Positions 58,628 through 64,000 of a stretch of DNA of 64,000 nucleotides are shown piece by piece. Source of the DNA: Rhodanobacter lindaniclasticus (GTDB lineage: Bacteria > Pseudomonadota > Gammaproteobacteria > Xanthomonadales > Rhodanobacteraceae); the NCBI RefSeq assembly GCF_004799035.1, contig NZ_MWIO01000016.1, forward strand, positions 37,023 to 101,022, read 5' to 3'. A program made the translations under genes and the position numbers. Within the stretch, counting starts at the first letter, position 1. Each line of letters begins with the position of its first letter. Below the pieces are notes generated by a model that was not told the origin of the DNA, did no database searches, and was given only the letters and a program-made list of their open reading frames with translations.

Positions 58628-59452
58628 ATGAGTTCGCTCGCTGGCAAGACCTTGTTCATCACCGGCGCCTCGCGTGGCATCGGCCTGGCGATTGCGCGCC
58701 GGGCCGCGCGCGACGGTGCCAACATCGTGATCGCGGCCAAGAGCGCAGTGTCCAATCCCAAGCTGCCCGGCACCATTCACACCGCCGCAGCCGAGATCGA
58801 AGCGGCGGGTGGTCATGCGCTGGCGCTGCAGGTGGACATCCGCGAGGAGGCCGAGGTGGTCGCCGCGGCGGCGCGGGCGGCGGAGCACTTCGGCGGCATC
58901 GACATCGTGGTCAACAACGCCAGCGCGATCTGGCTCGCCGGCACCGAAGGCACGCCGATGAAGCGCTTCGACCTGATGCACCAGGTCAACACCCGCGGCA
59001 CTTTCCTGGTCACCCAGGCCTGCCTGCCGTACCTGAAGAAGGCCGCCAACCCGCACGTGCTGATGCTGTCGCCGCCGCCCAGCCTCGATCCGAAATGGTT
59101 CGCGCCGCATGTCGCCTACACCATCGCCAAGATGGGCATGAGCCTGTGCGTGCTGGGCATGAGCGCCGAGTTCGCCCCGCTCGGCATTGCGGTCAATGCG
59201 CTGTGGCCGCGCACGGTGATCGCCACCGCCGCGATCGCGATGATCGACGGCGTCACCGCCGGGCAGTGCCGACGACCGGAGATCGTGGCCGATGCCGCTC
59301 ACGCCATCCTGACCCGACCGGCCCGCGACTACACCGGCCATTTCGCGATCGACGACGAAGTGCTGCGCGAAACCGGCGTGACCGATTTCGACCAGTACGC
59401 CGTCGAACCCGGCACCGACCTGCTGCCGGACCTGTTCCTGGAGCGCCCATGA
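58628..59452 (+). CDS. Short-chain dehydrogenase/reductase, HSDL2-like
   Basis: 274 residues. Rossmann motif TLFITGASRGIGLAIARRAA, then NIVIAAKSAVSNPKLPGTIH typical of the HSDL2 branch, NNASAIWLAGTEGTPMKRFD, and a YTIAKMGMSL active-site Tyr-x3-Lys (about residue 163) with Ser in LMLSPPPSLD. The ATG of the next gene overlaps its TGA (ATGA, 59449-59452). Substrate unknown; NAD(P)-dependent oxidoreduction. Confidence 0.92.
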   Translation: MSSLAGKTLFITGASRGIGLAIARRAARDGANIVIAAKSAVSNPKLPGTIHTAAAEIEAAGGHALALQVDIREEAEVVAAAARAAEHFGGIDIVVNNASAIWLAGTEGTPMKRFDLMHQVNTRGTFLVTQACLPYLKKAANPHVLMLSPPPSLDPKWFAPHVAYTIAKMGMSLCVLGMSAEFAPLGIAVNALWPRTVIATAAIAMIDGVTAGQCRRPEIVADAAHAILTRPARDYTGHFAIDDEVLRETGVTDFDQYAVEPGTDLLPDLFLERP

Positions 59453-60699
59453 GATCGCCCGAGCAGGAACTGCTGGCCCTCGGCAAGCGTTACTGGCTGC
59501 CGGTCTACAAGCCGCGCGAGCTGGTGCTCGATCACGGCCGCGGCTCGCGCGTGTGGGACACGCAGGGCCGCGACTACATCGACTTCGGCGCCGGCATCGC
59601 GGTGAATGCGCTGGGCCACCAGGACCCGGATCTGCTGGCCGCGCTGAACATGCAGGCGCACAAGCTGTGGCACGCCAGCAACGTGTTCTACACCGAACCG
59701 CCCCTGCGCCTGGCCGAGGAACTGGTGAAAGCCTCGGGGTTTGCCGAACGCGTATTCCTCTGCAACTCCGGCGCGGAGGCGAACGAGGCGGCGATCAAGC
59801 TGGTCCGGCGCTGGGCGGCCGCGCAGGGGCGCCCGGCGGAGCAGCGCACCATCGTCACCTTCAAGGGCTCCTTCCACGGTCGCACGCTGGCCACGGTGAC
59901 CGCGACGGCGCAGCCGAAATACCAGGCCGGATACGAGCCGCTACCCGCCGGTTTTCGCTACCTCGATTACAACGACGCGGCAGCGCTGGAACTGGCCTTC
60001 AAGGCCGGCGACATTGCCGCCGTGATGCTGGAGCCCATCCAGGGCGAAGGTGGTGTGGTACCGGCGGCGCCGGGTTTCCTCGAACGCGTACGCGAGCTGT
60101 GCGACGAGCACGACGCCTTGCTCGTGCTGGACGAAATCCAGTGCGGCATGGGCCGCACCGGCGAGCTGTTCGCGCACGGCCAGGTCAAGCCGGACATCGT
60201 CACCCTGGCCAAGGCACTGGGCTGCGGTTTCCCCATCGGCGCCATGCTGGCGGGGCCGAAAGTGGCCGACACGATGCAGTACGGGTCGCACGGCACCACC
60301 TTCGGCGGCAATCCGATGGCCGCCGCGGTGGCGCGGGTGGCGCTGGCCAAGCTGGCCTCGCCGGCGATCCTCGCCAACGTGGAGCGCCAAGCCAACGATT
60401 TGCGCGCGGGCCTGGCCCGGATCAACCAGCCACTGGAGCTGTTCGACGAAGTGCGCGGGAGTGGCCTGATGATCGGCGCCGTGCTGGCGGATGCGTACAA
60501 GGGCAGGGCCGGCGAAATCCTTGACCACGCCGCGGCGCGCGGCGTGCTGCTGTTGCAGGCCGGCCCGGACGTGCTGCGCTTCGTGCCGCCGTTGTCCATC
60601 ACCGACGAGGAACTGGCCGAAGGCCTGTCCCGCCTGCACGACGCTTTGAACGATTTCGTCGCAGGCCGGAAACCCGCGACAGACAGGAGTGGACCATGA
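59449..60699 (+). CDS. argD: Class III aminotransferase, acetylornithine transaminase type
   Basis: 416 residues. PLP fold type I. Motifs: FGAGIAVNALGHQDPDLLAA, FCNSGAEANEAAIKLVRRW-like LCNSGAEANEAAIKLVRRWA, FKGSFHGRTLATVTATAQPK, MLEPIQGEGGVVPAAPGFLE, LLVLDEIQCGMGRTGELFAH and PLP Lys in VTLAKALGCGFPIGAML (about 254). It should interconvert N-acetylornithine and its semialdehyde, or succinylornithine. Coupled at both ends: ATGA with the SDR gene before and gloA after. Confidence 0.88.
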   Translation: MRSPEQELLALGKRYWLPVYKPRELVLDHGRGSRVWDTQGRDYIDFGAGIAVNALGHQDPDLLAALNMQAHKLWHASNVFYTEPPLRLAEELVKASGFAERVFLCNSGAEANEAAIKLVRRWAAAQGRPAEQRTIVTFKGSFHGRTLATVTATAQPKYQAGYEPLPAGFRYLDYNDAAALELAFKAGDIAAVMLEPIQGEGGVVPAAPGFLERVRELCDEHDALLVLDEIQCGMGRTGELFAHGQVKPDIVTLAKALGCGFPIGAMLAGPKVADTMQYGSHGTTFGGNPMAAAVARVALAKLASPAILANVERQANDLRAGLARINQPLELFDEVRGSGLMIGAVLADAYKGRAGEILDHAAARGVLLLQAGPDVLRFVPPLSITDEELAEGLSRLHDALNDFVAGRKPATDRSGP

Positions 60700-61115
60700 A
60701 ATATCTGCACACCATGGTGCGCGTGCGCGACATCGATGCCTCGCTGCGCTTCTATTGCGAAGGTCTGGGCCTGCGTGAAGTGCGCCGCATGGAAAACGCC
60801 CAGGGTCAGTTCACCCTGGTATTCCTCGCCGCGCCGGACAGCCCCGAGGCGGAAGTCGAGCTGACGTACAACTGGGGCTCCACCGAGGATTACGGCAGCG
60901 CCCGCAACTTCGGTCACCTCGCCTTCCGGGTGGAGGACATCTACGCCACCTGCCAGCGGCTGCTGGACATGGGCTACACCATCCATCGTCCGCCGCGCGA
61001 CGGCCACATGGCTTTCGTGCGTTCGCCCGATCTGGTCTCGGTCGAGCTGCTGCAGGACGGCCACCTGCCGCCGCGCGAACCGTGGACGTCCATGCCCAAT
61101 ACCGGCAGCTGGTGA
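60696..61115 (+). CDS. gloA: Lactoylglutathione lyase (glyoxalase I)
   Basis: 139 residues, Ni-type glyoxalase I size. Start MKYLHTMVRVRDIDASLRFY with first metal His at 5; VELTYNWGSTEDYGSARNFG gives the first Glu; GHLAFRVEDIYATCQRLLDM the second His; SPDLVSVELLQDG the final Glu. It detoxifies methylglyoxal as the glutathione adduct. Its ATG overlaps the aminotransferase stop, and it ends one base from the convergent hemL stop. Confidence 0.94.
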   Translation: MKYLHTMVRVRDIDASLRFYCEGLGLREVRRMENAQGQFTLVFLAAPDSPEAEVELTYNWGSTEDYGSARNFGHLAFRVEDIYATCQRLLDMGYTIHRPPRDGHMAFVRSPDLVSVELLQDGHLPPREPWTSMPNTGSW

Positions 61116-61116
61116 A

Positions 61117-62400
61117 TCAGGCGCGCGCGTCGCGCAGGGCGCCGCGCGCGGCCTCCAGCGTGTCGGCGATGTCCTGGTCGCTGTGTGCGCTGGACATGAA
61201 GCCCGCCTCGAAAGCCGAAGGCGCCAGGTACACGCCACGCTTCAGCATGCCGTGGAAGAAGCGGTTGAACAGGGCGACGTCCGCGGCGGTGGCCTGCGCG
61301 TAGCTGTTCACTTGCCCGGCGCTGAAGAACAGGCCGAACATGCCGCCCACGCGGTTGGTGCTGAACGCCACGCCCTCGCCGTCGGCGACTGATTGCAGGC
61401 CATCGCAGAGCAGGCGCGTGCGCGCGGCCAGACGATCGTGGAAGCCGGGTGCCTGGATCAGCTCCAGCATGGTCAGGCCCGCGGCCATCGCCACCGGATT
61501 GCCGCTGAGCGTGCCGGCCTGGTAGATCGGGCCTGACGGAGCAATCTGTTCCATCAGGTCCCTGCGGCCGCCGTAGGCGCCGACCGGCATGCCGCCGCCG
61601 ATGATCTTGCCGAACGTGGTGAGGTCCGGCGTGACGCCGTAATGCGCCTGCGCGCCACCCAGCGCGACGCGGAAACCGGTCATCACTTCGTCGAAGATCA
61701 GCACGGCGCCATGTTGCGTGCAAAGTTCGCGCAGCCCCTGCAAATAGCCGTCCATCGGCGGGATGCAGTTCATGTTGCCGGCGACCGGCTCGATGATCAG
61801 GCCGGCGATCTCGCCGCCAAGCTCGGCGAACAGCGCCTGCGCTGCCGCCAGATCGTTGTAGGGCAGGGTGAGCGTGAGGTCCGCATTCGCCTTCGGCACG
61901 CCCGGCGAGGTCGGCACGCCGAAGGTCAGCGCACCGGAGCCGGCCTTGACCAGAAAACTGTCGCCATGACCGTGGTAGCAGCCCTCGAACTTCACGATCT
62001 TGCTGCGGCCGGTGGCGCCGCGGGCGAGCCGGATCGCCGACATCGTCGCCTCGGTACCGGAATTGACCATGCGCACCATCTCGATCGACGGGATCAGCCG
62101 CGCAATCGTTTCGGCCATCACCACTTCGGCCGCGCACGGCGTGCCGAAGGAAAGACCGTCGCGCACCGCGCGCTCCACCGCCGCGCGCACGGCCGGATGG
62201 TTGTGGCCGACGATCATCGGGCCCCACGAGCCGACGTAGTCGATGTAGCGCGTCCCTTCGACGTCCCACAGGTACGCGCCATCGGCGCGAGCGGTGAAGA
62301 ACGGTTCGCCGCCGACCGACTTGAATGCGCGCACCGGCGAATTCACGCCGCCGGGCAGCAACGGGAGGGCGCGCTGGAACAGTTCGTGGTTGGTCGTCAT
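61117..62400 (-). CDS. hemL: Glutamate-1-semialdehyde 2,1-aminomutase
   Basis: 427 residues. PLP enzyme that makes 5-aminolevulinate for haem (C5 pathway). Motifs: [89 protein letters not shown] and PLP Lys in [20 protein letters not shown] (about 263). thiE ends 7 bp upstream on the same strand, so they form one operon. Confidence 0.97.
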   Translation of the reverse strand: MTTNHELFQRALPLLPGGVNSPVRAFKSVGGEPFFTARADGAYLWDVEGTRYIDYVGSWGPMIVGHNHPAVRAAVERAVRDGLSFGTPCAAEVVMAETIARLIPSIEMVRMVNSGTEATMSAIRLARGATGRSKIVKFEGCYHGHGDSFLVKAGSGALTFGVPTSPGVPKANADLTLTLPYNDLAAAQALFAELGGEIAGLIIEPVAGNMNCIPPMDGYLQGLRELCTQHGAVLIFDEVMTGFRVALGGAQAHYGVTPDLTTFGKIIGGGMPVGAYGGRRDLMEQIAPSGPIYQAGTLSGNPVAMAAGLTMLELIQAPGFHDRLAARTRLLCDGLQSVADGEGVAFSTNRVGGMFGLFFSAGQVNSYAQATAADVALFNRFFHGMLKRGVYLAPSAFEAGFMSSAHSDQDIADTLEAARGALRDARA

Positions 62401-62407
62401 CGGATTC

Positions 62408-63043
62408 TCAAGGATTGGGCGAGGGAAACAGCCGGGCGAAGCGCTGTGCCGCGTCGCGCACGTCGGGCGCAGCGAACAGCGAGGAAATCGAAGCCACGTA
62501 ATCGGCGCCGGCCTCGATCAGCAAGGCAGCATTGTCCGGCGTGATGCCGCCGATCGCCACCCGTGCCACACCCAGCGCGGCGCTTTGCCTCAGCAGATCC
62601 ACCGGGGCGATCGTTGCCTGCGGCTTGGTCGGCGAGGGATACATTGCGCCGAACGACACGTAGCTGGCGCCCGCCTGTGCCGCACTGCGCGCGTCGGCCA
62701 GCGAGTCGCGACAGGCGACACCGATGATGGCGGCCGGGCCAAGGCATTCGCGTGCGGCGCGGATCGCATCGACCGAGTGCGCCAGATGCACGCCGTCGGC
62801 GCCGACGGCCTGCGCCAGCGCCACGTCCTCATGGATGATCAGCGGCACCGCATGCTGCCGGCACAATGACGCGATCGCTGCAGTCTCGGCGCGACGACGC
62901 GCATCGCCGGGCTCCTCGTCCAGGTATTGCAGCAGCCGGGCGCCGCCGGCCAGCGCCTGGGCCACCACGTGGAGCAGGTCGGGGCGTGGTCCATTGGTGA
63001 TCGCGTACAGGCCACCTGGTGCGAGCGTAGCGGGATGTTTCAT
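62408..63043 (-). CDS. thiE: Thiamine phosphate synthase-like protein, divergent
   Basis: 211 residues with the ThiE TIM-barrel: [74 protein letters not shown] and [20 protein letters not shown]. The usual Q-Y/F-R-D/E-K motif reads QYLDE, so Arg and Lys that contact pyrophosphate in ThiE are replaced, and the usual NDD reads HED. It is either a diverged ThiE or a TenI-like paralogue. The neighbourhood (rubredoxin-thiE-hemL) is the normal one for thiE in xanthomonads. Confidence 0.82.
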   Translation of the reverse strand: MKHPATLAPGGLYAITNGPRPDLLHVVAQALAGGARLLQYLDEEPGDARRRAETAAIASLCRQHAVPLIIHEDVALAQAVGADGVHLAHSVDAIRAARECLGPAAIIGVACRDSLADARSAAQAGASYVSFGAMYPSPTKPQATIAPVDLLRQSAALGVARVAIGGITPDNAALLIEAGADYVASISSLFAAPDVRDAAQRFARLFPSPNP

Positions 63044-63150
63044 GGGCGGATTTCCGATGGCGTGAAGGCGGCGAGATCGTTGCTGTGCTTTCGCATTGTC
63101 GGTCGAGTTGCGAGAATGTCCTATTCCCAGTCATCCGAAGAAGCCCGACC

Positions 63151-63348
63151 ATGAGCCAGAGTTCTCCCGGCGCCGCTGCCACACGCAAATGGATGTGCGT
63201 CGTATGCGGCTACATCTACGACGAAGCGGAGGGCGTTCCTGACGAAGGCATTCCGGCAGGCACGCGCTGGGAAGACGTACCCGAGACCTGGACCTGTCCG
63301 GATTGCGGGACGACCAAGGACGACTTCGAGATGATCGAGATCGACTAA
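63151..63348 (+). CDS. Rubredoxin
   Basis: 65 residues. The Fe(Cys)4 site is formed by WMCVVCGYIYDEAEG (C-x2-C) and TWTCPDCGTTKDDFE (C-x2-C), with the standard GVPDEGIPAGTRWEDVPETW between. A 14-residue N-terminal extension (MSQSSPGAAATRKW) is present. Small electron carrier. Divergent from thiE by 107 bp. Confidence 0.96.
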   Translation: MSQSSPGAAATRKWMCVVCGYIYDEAEGVPDEGIPAGTRWEDVPETWTCPDCGTTKDDFEMIEID

Positions 63349-63455
63349 GCGCAGCGTTGCGCCCGCAAACGGCCAGACCCCGCCGGCGAATTGGCCGAGC
63401 AGGCTGCTCTGATGAACTCGCGCACGGTTGGTGCGCGCGGATCAGGAGCATCCCC

Positions 63456-63647
63456 ATGCTGCAGTTCATTCCTTTCGAAGACGACTGGGACGCGCTCGAG
63501 CGCATGCGCCCGGAGGATCTCATTCCCTATCGAGTTGGTTTGCTGCCCGAACCGGCACCCGTAGCGCCAATCGTGTGCACTACGACTCCATCGCAGGCGA
63601 CGCATCCGGCGCGGCCGCTGTCGCCGTCCGGCTCCGCGGGATTCTGA
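63456..63647 (+). CDS. Small hypothetical protein, 63 residues
   Basis: Starts MLQFIPFEDDWDALERMRPE then DLIPYRVGLLPEPAP, with an acidic N-terminal half and a Pro/Thr/Ser-rich C-terminal half. CAGGAG sits seven bases upstream of the ATG, one of the better ribosome-binding sites in the window. Codon use fits the GC-rich neighbours. No family recognised. It lies between the rubredoxin gene and the rRNA promoter. Confidence 0.55.
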   Translation: MLQFIPFEDDWDALERMRPEDLIPYRVGLLPEPAPVAPIVCTTTPSQATHPARPLSPSGSAGF

Positions 63648-63657
63648 TGCAGGCGAA

Positions 63658-63681
63658 CCCTCCGCATGATGGTGCGGAGGG
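63658..63681 (+). terminator. Possible terminator after the small gene
   Basis: CCCTCCGCA (63658-63666), 6-nt loop, TGCGGAGGG (63673-63681): a perfect 9-bp stem followed by GCCGTTTC, only a weak T-run. Confidence 0.5.
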
Positions 63682-63840
63682 GCCGTTTCACGGCCATCGG
63701 CGCGCCATCGCCGGGAAGAAACTGCGTGCAGGCCCTTCCCACGGACGCGGTGCGGCGCTATGATGCTCGCCCCTTCGATGGCGGGCCCCGTCAACGAAGA
63801 TTCCGCAGCAAAATCCCGTCGAGAATTTTTCACGCGGGTG

Positions 63841-63868
63841 TTGACGGCCTCGGAAAGCGATGTAGAAT
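63841..63868 (+). promoter_or_regulatory. rRNA operon promoter
   Basis: TTGACG (63841-63846), 16-bp spacer, TAGAAT (63863-63868), followed by a GC-rich discriminator (GGGCGGC) of the type seen in stringently controlled rRNA promoters. An A/T-richer stretch at about 63810-63830 may be an UP element. Confidence 0.85.
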
Positions 63869-63900
63869 GGGCGGCTCACCCGGGACGAAAGGTCACGGGG

Positions 63901-64000
63901 CGATCCTCGCAAGAGGATCGGGCAGGAAGATCTTTGACAGTGTGCGCAGGTGAATTGTGTGGACGTCTTGCGTTGATGGGTAGTGACCGGTCCAAGCAAT
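63901..64000 (+). promoter_or_regulatory. rrn leader with boxB-like hairpin and boxA antiterminator
   Basis: CGATCCTC-GCAA-GAGGATCG (63901-63920) is an 8-bp stem with a GNRA tetraloop, boxB-like. It is followed by ATCTTTGACAG (63930-63940), matching the boxA consensus TGCTCTTTAACA. This is the 5' leader of a 16S-23S-5S transcript; the 16S gene itself does not begin before base 64000. Confidence 0.85.

Noticed and set aside
63044..63150. TPP riboswitch upstream of thiE
   Set aside because: The 107-bp gap lacks the conserved CUGAGA and ACCUGA cores, so none is called.
63941..64000. 16S rRNA 5' end inside the window
   Set aside because: The AGAGTTTGATC start motif is not present; only leader sequence is seen.

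Overview
The window is a 64 kb stretch of GC-rich chromosome densely packed with housekeeping genes. Gene content and order (cutA-dsbD-aroQ-accB-accC-prmA-DUF3426-fis-purH diverging from groES-groEL; polA beside a DUF2782 gene; thiE-hemL beside a rubredoxin gene; PPi-type phosphofructokinase beside adk and mpl) point to a gammaproteobacterium of the Xanthomonadales/Lysobacterales, most likely Rhodanobacteraceae (Rhodanobacter, Dyella or Frateuria type). This is inference from gene order and protein character; no database search was possible. No phage, transposase, integrase, CRISPR array, tRNA or complete rRNA gene was seen.

Layout. 1-7.1 kb: uvrD (cut by the left edge only a few codons before its end), a two-helix membrane protein, polA, a DUF2782 protein and a glutathione S-transferase. 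7.2-17.3 kb: a long minus-strand series cutA > dsbD > tlpA-like > aroQ > accB > accC > prmA > zinc-ribbon/DUF3426 > fis > purH, covering envelope redox, fatty-acid carboxylation, shikimate, ribosome modification, a nucleoid protein and purine synthesis. 17.4-19.7 kb: groES-groEL behind a sigma70-like promoter and a CIRCE operator. 19.9-21.8 kb: a small accessory block with a hicA-hicB toxin-antitoxin pair and an HNH nuclease translationally coupled to a 122-residue protein of unknown function. 21.9-31 kb: an LTA-synthase-like sulfatase, glnE, a large periplasmic-propeller diguanylate cyclase and an ELM1-like protein. 31-40.5 kb: yceI, a Yip1-domain protein, and an envelope set (CHCC zinc-finger protein, GT4 glycosyltransferase, O-antigen ligase, lauroyl-type acyltransferase, waaA, tolC, pcm). 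40.8-47.7 kb: a TetR regulator, a ferritin-like protein, two oxidoreductases, an MFS exporter with a divergent LysR regulator, and a DUF2333 protein. 47.7-56.5 kb: pyrophosphate and energy metabolism (ppa, hppA, PPi-dependent pfk, adk) with a prolyl hydroxylase, a prolyl oligopeptidase and an RcnB-like protein interspersed. 56.5-63.6 kb: mpl, a LON-domain protein, the coupled SDR-aminotransferase-gloA operon, hemL, thiE, rubredoxin and a small unknown gene. 63.8-64.0 kb: promoter and antitermination leader of an rRNA operon whose 16S gene lies just outside the window.

Points that stand out: G/C-rich palindromic elements sitting in frame inside three housekeeping genes (uvrD, polA, mpl); the HNH-nuclease plus partner module; a perfect palindrome between the -35 and -10 boxes of the hicAB promoter; a PPi-centred gene neighbourhood with a membrane pyrophosphatase of apparently K+-independent type; a ThiE lacking canonical pyrophosphate-binding residues; a DsbD with two N-terminal alpha domains; and a 32-bp tandem duplication that carries the tetR stop codon.
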